Position numbers and translations under genes: made by a program
Source: Perognathus longimembris pacificus
Lineage: Eukaryota; Chordata; Mammalia; Rodentia; Heteromyidae
Reading direction: 5' to 3'
DNA: 64,000 nt
NCBI RefSeq assembly: GCF_023159225.1
Contig: NC_063167.1
Coordinates: 9,083,734-9,147,733 of the forward strand
Notes under the pieces: generated by a model
What the model was told of the DNA's origin: nothing
Database searches by the model: none
What the model saw: the letters and a program-made list of their open reading frames with translations, nothing else
Shown: one piece after another, positions 9,401-20,665 of the stretch
How the letters are laid out: every line of letters starts with the position of its first letter
Numbering within the stretch: the stretch's first letter is position 1

Positions 9401-12400
9401 GCCAGCCTGGGTCAGGCCGGCCGCGGGGGCTGTGCAGCCTGGACTTCCGCCCCACCCCTGGGCCCGGGCTGGGTGGGCCTCCCCTGGGACCGTGGGAGCC
9501 AGCCAGGACCCCCGCCCCGTCCCCTCGAGTGCCCGCTGCCACTCTTCCCCGGGCGTGCTGTCCGCGCAGCGTGTGAGCTTAGTTTCCTGTAGTCGGGGCC
9601 CAAGTGGCTTGGGCCTCGGCATCGGTGAGTTTGTTCTCACTTGCTTCCTTCCCTCGCTCTTTTCACCACTCGTGGGTGTGTGCTGGTGTAAGTGACTGAC
9701 TAACCCCACAACCGCCCCACCCCCATCAGCCTGACAGCACCCCGGGGGGGGGGCGGAGAGGACAGAGCTTCCGGGACATGAACTTGGGGTCACACACGAC
9801 ACCCAGACCGATGGCTTCCATCACATGGCTGATGACTGAGGGGCTCCACAATCCTAGCTATTCAGGAAGCTGAGATCCACAACATTGCAGTTCAAGACCA
9901 GCTCAGGCATAAAAGTCTATGAGATTCCATCTCTAATTAGCCAACAAAAAAGCAGACTGGAGACGTGGTTCATGTAGTAGAGCACTAGCCACGTGTGAGA
10001 AACTTGAGCAAACATAAGGCCTTGAGTTCAATCCCCAGTAGCCCCCCCCAAAAAAAAAATCTTGCAATTAATATGGCATTGTTAAGCAGGAAAATGAAGG
10101 GCAAACACGAGAAAACAGAACAAAGCCAGTCCTTGCCAGCAACAGGATTGTCTCCCTCGAAAACTCAAGCAATTTGAGCTTATCCTGGGCAAGTTCAGAA
10201 GGAATCTGGGGGAAATCGCTTGGTGCAAATCAGTCACTTAGCTGGGGACTGCCGTCTCTGCCTATAGTCCTAGCTACGCAGGAGGCTGAGACCCGAGGAT
10301 AACAGTTTGAAGCCAGCCTGGGTAGAGAAAGCTAGAGGAACGGCTCATTTGAGCTGTGGCTCAAGTGATAAGAGTGTTAGACTTGAGCAAAAAGAGCTAA
10401 GGGACACCCAGGCCCCGGAGGGAGGGGGATGAAAAGAAGAGAAAGGAAAGAAGGAAGGAAAGAAAACTCTTATAGAAGAAGAAGCATGATGGGAACTTTA
10501 TTTCCGTTCACAATAAGAGCTGACAAACTAAAGACTCCTAAGAAGAGCTGGGCCGGAGCGGGGGGGGGGGGGGCAGGGTCCCCAAGACAGGGACCTTCAC
10601 AGCCCACGGCAGGGCAGTAGAGGCCGCTTGCAGCCTGGCACCTCACTCCCAGATGAGATTGCTCCTTACTGAGGCTGTAAAGGAAGCCGATGTCCTGCTC
10701 TTGTCCCCCCGCCCCCCTCTGGAGAGGGTGCTAGTGTCAGGGCTTTATTGACGTAGAGTTCTCTGCTCCTAAGGGCCCGGAGCTGGCTTTGTGCAGGTGC
10801 AGAGGCCCAGCCTCCAGCCAGACGCCCAGTAACTTCCCCACACATGGCAGACGAGTTCATGTTCCCGGGGACTGTATTCTACCTTCTCCTGGCGGCCCAA
10901 GGCGGCTTGGAGGGCTGAAACGCTCCTGGCCCCGCAGGGGGCCCTCTCCCCGCCTCCTGTGCGGTGTCTGAGGCGGGTCCAGTCCCTGCCCCGCCCCCTG
11001 GCCCCCGTTGGCCTTGGCCGGCGTCTGCATGCCCATGCTCGCGGCTCCATTCTCTCCCGGATGGTCCTCCCCGGGGTACAGCTGGCCAAGCCACTCACCT
11101 TCATAGGGGGCCCAGATCTAAACTCTGAGCACCCACCCACACTTTGCCCCCCATCTTAACAGGAAAACTAGAAAGAGCTGGGAGACAGTCCCTAGATGAC
11201 CCTCTGTTGTCAGGCACAACTCTGGCCACCTCTTAGGGCATGAAAGAGTGGGGGACGGGGGTCGATGGGTACTATGCCTGCAATTCCAGAAACTGCCAGC
11301 AGGAGTCTCCCTAGCAATGCCTTCTGCGATCCCCACGGGGCGGCAGGATTCTGGGATGGGGTGCAGCCTGTGGCCGTCACCCACTGTTTAAACGCCTCGT
11401 TCTCGTGCCAGGGCAGTGCATGACAGCAGTCTGGGAACAGCCTCCCTGCCCAAGGCTGGCTGAGACTCTGGGAAAGGAGGGCAGAGCTCAGTCCTGTGGG
11501 TAGGATCCCCCCCCCCGTGGGACCCCCTCCCCCCACCAAACGCTGCCCTGGTGGGCAGCCGGGGGACCCTGTAAGCCACCCGGGGTCCTGCCCGCCCCCA
11601 CGCGCTCTGTGGAGGAAACACAAATGCAGAAAAGCATATTCTATCTAGATTATTACTTAAATATCGGGCTTCTAGTAAAGGCTTCGTGAGAAACGCTGCG
11701 TGGAACCCGTCCTCCAGTTCCGTGGACATGCTCGGAAGCCACGGGCGGCCGGGTTGTTGGTTGAGTTGAAAGCGAACAGTGGTCAGCTGGGCTCACTCGG
11801 CCCGGTCACACCTTGGTGAACCCCAAACCCCAGTGTCAGCACCTAGGAGACGGGGCAGGGTGCCCCCCAAGGCCGCGCCGTGGCGGCCTTCCAGGAAGGC
11901 CCCTCCCCCGCGTCCCGGGACCCCGGCCCCTCCCCCCCCCCCCCCCCCGCGACCCACGTGGCTGCCCTCTCATCCTCCTCTCCTCTGGCTACAGGGCGAC
12001 AGTCCCGGCCCAGTTCAGAAGAACCTGCACAACCCTATTGTACAGGTAGGTGCGCCCCGGGTCCTCCCTGCACCCCAGCGGGACTCTGGCGTCTCCCCGT
12101 ACCTCGGCCCACCCCCTCACCCTCCCAGGGCTCCCGGAAGGACTAGAGCCTCGCACTGCCCCCCCCCCCCGGGCCGGGCTCTGCCTGCAGACCCACCGGG
12201 GGCGCCGGGCTTGCTGTGCCCGGCCCTGTGGCCCGAATCCTTCTCGCTGGGCCCCTTGCTGTTGGAGCTGTGCCCATCTATAGCGTTTTCAGTACTCCCC
12301 TATCAGAGTGGGGAGCGGGGAAGACAAGGGACCTGAATTTGGGGGCTGCCTCCCTGGTCCTGGGGTCCCCTAGGGAAGGGGGTTCAAAGGCGGGGTGGTG

Positions 12401-13102
12401 GGGTGGTGCCTGGAGTCCCCAGGGGCCCCGGGGGTCACAGCCTGGTCTAATCCAGTCCGCACCCCGTCCTTCAGCCGGATCATACCCCCACATGTCTTTG
12501 TAGGGTGCATGGGACGGGGGGGGGGGCAGGTGCCATGCTCGGCCCCTAGCAAGGCCAGGCAGCTTGACGGTCCCGCCCCCCACCCCCCCACCCCCGTCGT
12601 CGTCACTGTCCCCACGTTGGACAAGGGGGGGCTGGGCTCCGAGAAGCCGGGGCCGTCCGTGCTCCCCGGCCCCTGCCGCCCCCCCCCCCCCCCCCCGCAG
12701 CCAGCTCTGCTTCCTGCCCAGGCTCTCGGGTGCCCATCGTGTGCCCCAAACAGGCGCGTGGCCGTGCGAGGGGCCTCTTGTCCCGAGGGGAGAGGCAGGA
12801 AGGACCCTGGGGTGCCGGCCCCAGCCCCGACCCCCCCGTGCCCTCCCCCCAGCCCCTCCGTGTGCCCCGTGAGTGAAGCTCACCTCTGTTCCTTCGTGTC
12901 CTTCCTCTCCTCCCCCCCACCCCCCCCCCTGCAGTCACTCGAGGACCTTGAAGACCAAAAACGGAAAAAGAAGAAAGAGAAGATGGGATTCGGCTCCATC
13001 TCCCGCGTCTTCGCCAGAGGGAAACAGCGGAAGTCCCTCGACCCGGGCCTCTTTGATGGTACCGCCCCCGATTATTACATAGAGGAGGACGCGGACTGGT
13101 GA
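6358..13102 (+). CDS. KAZN: KAZN short isoform, 3' part of CDS
   Basis: Join: 6358-6494, 6740-6910, 7413-7602, 9054-9184, 11995-12045, 12935-13102. The sixth exon is not spliced at 13058 but reads on into 14 further codons (GTAPDYYIEEDADW) and TGA at 13100-13102. This tail matches the C-terminus I remember for human kazrin A-D forms. The product keeps the coiled coil and polybasic segment but lacks all SAM domains. Confidence 0.93.
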
Positions 13103-16100
13103 TGGCCCCGCCCTGCGCCCGCCGCCCGCGGGCGTGTCTGTGCGTGTGGACGAGCGAGCCAGTGTGCCTGGGCGGGCGGGCGGGCGGGGCGGGTGGGGCG
13201 GGGCGGGGGAGGGGCGCGTGGCCGAGCGCCTGGCGCCGTGGGGCCCCTCCCCCCGCGCGCCGCCGTCTCTGTAACCGATGTACATAACCACGGACCGCGC
13301 GTGGCCACGTCCGCTCTGCTGTCGTCTGCCGCGATGCGGTTGTGTTTGTTACTCTTGTTGGGTTTGTTTTTTTTTCTTTTTTCTTTTTCCATGTTCTTTT
13401 CGTTTCGTTTCGGTTTCCCGGTTTCTCCTCCTCCTCTCTCCTTCCCTCTTCGCCTCCTCTTCCTTTTTTATGAAACTTGAACACTTGAAGGACTGTTGTG
13501 TTGTTTGTAAATAACAAAGCCCTCGTCCACCTGGTTCCCCCAAAGACCCCCAGGGGGCCTGTCTCCCCCGGGATGGGGTCTGGTTCTTGACGCCCTGCTC
13601 CCCGCCCCCCCCCCCCACCACCACCCCACGTGGGAGCGTGTGGGACCAGACCCCGTCCTCGGGCTATGCCGCCACCCGCCATCGCGGTCAGGACGAGGTG
13701 GCTCCACTGAGCCCCGAGGGCCCGGCCCGGCTCCCGGCTCCCGGCGGAGGGGCCGGGGTGGGGGGGGGCCTGGCTGCATTTGTTCCAGTCAAACGGGCTC
13801 TTTTTTTAATGGCCTGCCTGTTTTTAAATTGTGTTTGCAGTTTGTTTCTTTCTAGGAAAAAAAAAAGAAAAAAAGAAAGTGGTTTCGTTTAATTTATTTG
13901 CACAAATGCAGAAAAACATATTCTATCTAAATTATTACTTAAATATCGGATTGTATATTTTTCCACGGGGTGGGGTGGGAGGCGGGCGTTTCTGTTCACT
14001 TCTCTTTTGTCTGTGCTCGCACCACTGCCCGGCTGTGCGAGGTAGAGCTGAGGGTGGCCGGCACCGGGCCCTTGGGTGGCCAAGCTTGCTCTGTCTGTCC
14101 TCTCCTGTCTGTCTCTCCTGTCTGCTGCTCGTGCATGCCAGGCTTGCCCACCTCCTTCCTACCCCGTCTCCTCTGGCTGCAGTCTCTCTCTCTCTCTCTC
14201 TCTCTCTGTTTGTCTGCTGTCCAGAACATGGCCTCCATGAGCACAGTGAACACCCTCACAGTCCCCCCTCGGGTGGGCCTGTCTTTAGAGCGAGGCTTAG
14301 CCCAGAGAGAGCGAGCCTGGGTGCACCCGTGGCCAACCTGCGTTCTTTTAACCACGCTTTGCCTCTCGGGATCCTTGGGCCCGGGCCTCCAGCTTGTCCT
14401 GGCAGCTTGGGCCTGTCACCCCCCCAGGAGAGGAGGGTTTGGTGGGTGCCTGTTCCTATCCGGGAAGCAGTGTTAGTCTCCCATGAGGCTTTGGGGGAGC
14501 AGCACTGGGTCCCCCCGAGAGGCTCCAGGAGGGGAGGAGCTGTGTACAATCTAACACCGGGCTGCAGGGGAACCGGGCACATCCGGCCAGGTCCCCCGCG
14601 CCCACAGCTTCCTTGTGTCTTCACCTGCGACCCCCTTTGCACTCACCCCGAATGACTAACAGCTCAGTGCACACGTAGTGGCCGAGTCTACTAACGGTAG
14701 AGCCTTCCAACCTCTTAGAAAGCAGCAAGCAGATCTCCAGAGGCGGGAGCCTTTAGAACAAAGAGCATCCTTGGTCCCCAGTCATAGAACAGACCCAGAG
14801 CCCGCACCGGTCAGCTCTCCTCCAGCCGGGCCCCGGGTGGCCAGGCTTCCCTGCTAAGCCGCTGGCTGGTGAAGCCCGCCGGCACGGACGATCGAGAGAG
14901 ATTTTTAGGAAATACTTTTCCGAGACCCCATGATATATTTTTTTTTCCTTGCGGTTGCTGTTTATTTTTATGGGTTTTGTTTCCCCCCCCCCCCCCATAC
15001 ACTTCACAAAGTAAGATTACGACCACTCCTGGTAATAACTTAGTAGTTCCTTTTCATTTCAGCTTTTATAAATTAGGGGGTAATTCTAAAAGTTACAAAG
15101 GATGATTTATTTAAGAGAACTACGTCAAATAGCAAATGACTTATGGGTAACGTTAGATGAAAATAACCTTTTCCCGTGGGAAAAGTTTCTCAAAGGCATG
15201 GATCCAAATATAAAATATTAAAAAAAAATCTAAATAAAGCTTATTTTAAAATATGACCGAATTCTATGTGATTTGATTGTTTCCATTTCACTCAGGGCGG
15301 GGAGGCTGCGCCTTGGGAGGTGCCCCACCCCCCCACCCCCGTCCTTGGGGGTTCTAGGGCTGGGTCCTGAGTGGGGGTGACGGGAGGGGCTGAGGAAAGC
15401 TGGCTGGACGCTGGGCCCAGAGAGAGGCCGGGCCGGGTGGCCTTCCGGAAACTTCTTGTCTCTGCCACCCTTCCCAGTTGGGGGAGGTGCGGCGCCCAGG
15501 GCCCCCCCCCCCCCCGGGCCCGGGGGGGGCCCAGCAGCCTGCCGCCCCGCACGCCCGGCTTCCTCTCCCTTCCCGCCGCCCCGCTCGGCCCAGAGCTGGG
15601 ACGCTGTGCATCCTCCCTAGGGACAGAAGCCAGGGAGACCGGGGACCTTCCCGATGACGGAAAACGGGGGCCGGGCTTTCCTGAGCCCCACGAGGTCTCC
15701 CCCGGCACAGGACCCAAGTGAGACTCCCCCAGTGTCTCAGTCAGGACTCGGGGTACGCAGGGTGGAGGTCAGGAACGCTGAGGGCTGTAGGGAACCGTGA
15801 GTCCCCCACCCCCCGCACTCCCCCAGCCCCACGCTTGTCAGCGGGCCTTAATCCTCCCCTGACTCTCAGCCAGGCTTGGGAACCGCCGGGCTAATTTGAG
15901 AGAAGCAGACACGTTTATGCTAGGAACAGCCCAGGCCTGGCCCCGTGCAGGCATCACTAATCGATCAAGAGCCTTTGAGTGGCTCAGATCGCTCTGTGCG
16001 CTGCAAACAACCGCATCGCCTCGTCTGCGTCCAGCTCCACGCGAGGCTTTTAGGCCTCCTTCGTGCTTTTTAAGTTTTATTTTTATCGGTGGTGCTGGGG

Positions 16101-18068
16101 ACCGAGCCCTGAGCTTCGCTTGTACTGAAGTGGCATGTTCTACCACTGAGTTACACCCTCCACCCCGGTATCTCCCCAAGAAGGATCTTCTCTCATCTTG
16201 CTCTAAATGGTCCAGGTTTAGGCATCAGGCCGTCCAGGGCTTCAGAGTTCCCGTTGCCCAGGCTCTGGCCACTGATTGGCTCCGGAAAGTGCCGTTCTCC
16301 GGGCTTCTGTGTGAGGGTGTCCTGCGGGACAGTATGAGGCCCCCCCAAGTTCCCTCCCACCCTTGCTGACAGGCTCCAACCAGCGCAACCGGTAACAGTT
16401 AACAATCCTAACCATAATTAATCATGGCTAACATGTATTAAACACGGATGCGGCCCTGCGCTAGCATTAACCCTCCCAATTGCCTCTGTGAGCAGTGAGA
16501 AAACCAGGGTCCACCAGGGATCAAAAAGACGAGGTCTCGAGCCCAGGGGTCTGGCTGCACCCCAGCATCGGGGCAGGGAGGCAGGGAGGGGGCAAGCAGC
16601 TTCAGTCAGTGTCTCGGGGGGGGGGGGGGGGCCTGGCTTGAAGGCCTCTGCCCCGACCCCGCTGGCCAGTCCATGCAGCGCAGAGCTGCTTTGCGTTGTG
16701 ATGGGGTCTCTCCCCCCGCCCCCCATGTGGCAGAGGGAGAGCTGCATGGCCGCCCTCCGAGCCCTGGTCCACCCCAGCTGTGGGAGGGTGGTCACCCCGG
16801 GGGCAGCGGGAACCGCCTGGTCCCCTGAGCCGGGAGGCGCTGTACCACCTTGCAACAGCAGGAAGCCACGCGCCGCAGCCATGCCTACCATCCTAGCTAC
16901 GGCTGTTCAAAGCCAGGAGTGGCGCTGAGGCCCAAGGGGGGGAGGCTCCAGCCTTGAGTGACAGAGCCAAGCAAGAGCAGAGCGCAGGGAGCCGTCCCCT
17001 CCAGCGGCAGCCTACAGCAGTAAGTGGAGGCACAGACAAGGTTTCTGACTTCTCTAGAGGCATGCGGCCAGGCCGTGGGGGAGGCAGGCGCTAGGCCTGG
17101 GCGGGGCCTGGATTCTGAGAGGTGTCCGTCATCCCTGGCCCCTCCCACTCCACGCCCCTCCCACCGCCATGCTCTGCCTAGCAAGCTTTGGGCCAGCGTT
17201 GACCTAAGGCCAGGTGGCACCGGGGGGAGGAGCCCTAAATAGGAAGCAAGTCATGATGGGAAGCCGCAGACATGGCCTGCTGCCCGGGCCCGGCCCTGAG
17301 GCTCCTGCCGTCCCTAGCCCAGCACAGTAGGTGCTTTCTCAGAAGCGCTTCCAGGGGCCACCGTGCAGGGCGTCCCCGCGAGCCTCAGCCAGCCCCTGCG
17401 GGACAGTAAGTACCCCAGTCACCACTTCCCCAGGGTGCGGTGGGGGCAGCGTTGAGGGCAGATTCTGGGCACACTGTTCAGGCCCTGCGACTTGAAGCAA
17501 GTGGCCGAGCCTCAGTTTCCCCACCTCTACAGCGGGCTGAGAACGAGTACGGACATCTCGGTCGGGTGACGGCGAGCATGGTGAGGGCCATGTCACTCGG
17601 CCGGTCATGGCACTTGGCAGGCCGGTCCTTGGGATGGGGCGAAGGCAGAGCTGGGTAAGTCCCACAGGTGGCTCACCGTGGGCCGTGGCAGGCCTAGGAG
17701 ACAGGTGCCGAGGGCGGGGAGAGTTCTGGGCGACACCCCACCCGTGCCCAGGGCTGGAGATGGGAGGGAGGCTGGCCTCGAGCAGGGCACCTGTGTCTGA
17801 GCCCCACCTGGAAGCCAGGCCGCCCCGCCCCCCGGCCATCATAGTTAGCGGGGGACACGTGGTACATGGCTTGGAGGTGGACGTACCACGCTCCCTTGCT
17901 GGGCCTCTGACGAGTACTGCAAAGAATGGGCTGGGCCGGGCTCGGTGGTAGAGTGCCTAGCCTATGAACCAGGCCCTGAGTTTGATCCCCAGCACTACTG
18001 AAAAGAAAATCATTCTTCCCCATCTAGTGATTCCCAGACTTAATTGACCAGAGACCTTTCGCGCGCGC

Positions 18069-18101
<33 letters not shown>

Positions 18102-20625
18102 CGTGTACTGGGGCTTGAACTCGAGGCTTTGGGCACTGTCCCTTAAGCTCTCTTGCGCAGTGCTAGCGCTCTACCCCTTGAGCCACAGCTCCACTTGTGG
18201 CTTTTTGCTGGTTCTTTGGAGGTGAGAGTCTCACAGACTTTCCTGCCTGGGCTGGCTTTGAACCGTGATCCTCAGATCTCAGTGTCCTTGGTTAGCTAGG
18301 ACGACAGGCGTGAGCCCCCAGCGCCCGCTTAGCAGTGTTTCCTCTCACTGAGTCGGTGGGCCGTGCGTGGCCTCTCAGGGCCCCTCGAGTCCCAGCATTC
18401 CCAGCTTCTCAGATGTCTAGGCACACCCCCTTCCTAACATTGGGGGCCACAGGAAGTCCCCGTGACCTCAGGTGAGGGGCTGGGGGCGGGGCTCAGGCAG
18501 TAGAGCACCCGCCGAGCTAGAGCTATCGCAAGGCCCTGAGTTCAAACCCCACAACTGCCCAAACCACACTTGTCGTGACCGTTCAACCGGCAGAATCTGC
18601 TGGCCTCCGGGAGGGGGCTGAGGAAGCCGGGGCGCCCTGTCCCCCCCCTTCCTGCTTAGGAACCCCGGGGATCCCAGGGAGGCCCCTGGAGAGGCCGAGT
18701 GGAGCAGACTCAGCAGGAAGGGCAGAGGCCCCAGCCCCAGGAGCCCCGCCCCCTCACAGCCCCGCCCCCAGAAGCCCCGCCCCCAGCTCTACCTGGCCTG
18801 CACTCCGTACTAGCTTGAGAGCTGATTTGCTGTCCCGGGTCCTCTGCCCTGAAGACCGCCTAGCTTCTCTGGGGAGTCAGCCTTCAGGCCGACCCAGTGA
18901 GGGTGAGCCCGCTAGGAAAACAAGTCAGCAAAAAGGCAGAGATGTGAGATCCTGGCAAAGATGGGTTTCCAGTGCAAATTAGACTCCAAGAAGGACTTCC
19001 CAAATGGGAACGCTGTGATGATAGCGCGACGAAGGTGAAGGAGGGTTCACCTCTGCGTTTGGGGGTGGAGAGAGCATCTTCCTATGCAGCAGCCCAAGCT
19101 AATCAAGCCAGGGTTTGAACTCAGGACCTTGCAAGACAGGCACTCTGCCACTTGAGCCATGTCCCCAGCTCTTGTATGCTTTGTGAAAAGCAGTAACTGC
19201 TCCGGTAACTGCAGTTTCCCCCACCCCCTCCATCTCTTCTTAGGGTTTTCCCACCAGCCTGGAAAGTTGTCGCCGCAGGAAACGTGGAGTGTGGCAGGCA
19301 GGGAGGGGGCTTCCGGGAGACTGAGGTCAGGGGGCCAACGCAGGGAGCTCGAGCCCCGGGCAGCACAGAAAGGACAGCCTGGATCTGATGAAGGCAGAGC
19401 CGGGGAGCGTCTTCACTCCCTTGGGGGCTTAGAGGGTCCCGGGTGACATGCCAGCCTGTAGGGGGCACCACCCCATTCCAGCCTGGTCCCCCAAGGGTGG
19501 CTGTCCACCAGGGGCCTGCTGTCCCTCACCGCAGCAGCTTGGGGGAGGGGGGCGGGGCCGGGCCCCGAGGCTCTCCCGGCTGCAGGATGGGCAGGACGCC
19601 GGGGCCCTGCTGGCCCTGCAGTGGGGGCCAGGCCTTAGCCCGACCGTGGGCAACGTCTAGGCCCGGGGCTCCAGGTGGGAGACCCCAGTGGCCCTGCAGG
19701 TGGTCAGACACCTCATGTGTTTGAGCCTGGCCCGGACTGATTGCTGGATGGGGCACAGGGGCCTGGCCTGTCTGACCTCAGTCAAACGTGACGTTTAAGC
19801 TCCAGGCAGGGAAAGAGGGGCCCTGGTGAGGGCAAAGGAAGAAGCAAGGGGGAGAGGGCAAAGACTTCTGGAAGCTTCTGCTAGGGCCTGGGGAATGGTA
19901 CTCCCCGGGCTTGTGTGGCCACCAGCGCTGGCAATCATGGCACTCAGTCCCCCAGCTCCAGGTCAGGGGCACTGAGCCCACGACCCTGCTGCCATGCCCC
20001 TCCACGCCTGCCAACCAATCACAGGCCCTTCCTCGCCTGCTGACCAATCATCCCAGGCCCCTCCACGCCTGCCAACCAATCACAGGCCGCAGCGGCCAGC
20101 GAGGGCCAGGCTTGGCTAGCACCACATCCAGGTGCCTCAGCGCTTGCTAAACTGTCCCAAAGGGAGGCAGACACGAAGCGCCCCAAGTTCAGTGTGGATG
20201 GCCATGTCGCGGGCACCCCCATCTGTCCCCAGCCAGGCCTCTGGTCTTGTCACCTGATGTCCGTCTCTTCTGTGTCTCTGTGTCTCTGTGTGTGTGCCTC
20301 TCACTGTGACTCAGGCAAGGCCCTCACTCAGCAGATAGGGCCTGCAGCCCCGAGGCCGACGGCTCCCCACTCCACCCACATCTCCCCTTGGGTGGGTTTT
20401 GCAGCCCTGGCCGGGGTTCTTCCCTGATAATAAAAAACGGTTGATTCTGATTCGGGCGTCTCTGCACGGCAGGGCCGGGAAACAGAGCCTGCTGTGGGCA
20501 GTGCATGCCTGTGCCACTGAGACCTAAAACACAGGAGGGAGGCACGGCTCAAGTGGTAGAGCACCAGCCTGGAGAGAGAAGAAGATGAGCGTGGAGGCCC
20601 CATGAGTTCAAGCCCCGGTATTGGC

Positions 20626-20665
<40 letters not shown>

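Larger units (their letters stand above)
9185..11994 (+). other. KAZN: KAZN intron with two SINEs and a 3' UTR-derived duplicate
   Basis: Contains Type A SINEs at 9838-10060 and 10240-10420, the latter followed by a GA-rich run to about 10480. A G12 run lies at 10560-10572, and a 49-bp near-copy of KAZN 3' UTR sequence at 11619-11667. No coding exon supported between 10,650 and 11,600. Confidence 0.85.
13103..15260 (+). other. KAZN: 3' UTR of KAZN short isoforms
   Basis: From the stop at 13102 to just beyond a poly(A) signal at 15233. It starts GC-rich (CGGG and GGGCG runs near 13165-13215), has T-rich stretches (13360-13460), the 49-bp segment also found at 11619, and a (CT)n run (14183-14208). 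It becomes AT-rich in the last 350 bp, as mammalian UTR ends often are. The exact cleavage site is not visible. Confidence 0.75.

Noticed and set aside
8708..9802. 364-codon minus-strand open frame
   Set aside because: Covers a real KAZN exon on the other strand and GC-rich intron; no domain or splice support.
20431..20445. 'gataataaaaaac' as a poly(A) signal of an extra transcript
   Set aside because: No exon, stop codon or gene context upstream; chance AT-rich motif beside SINEs.
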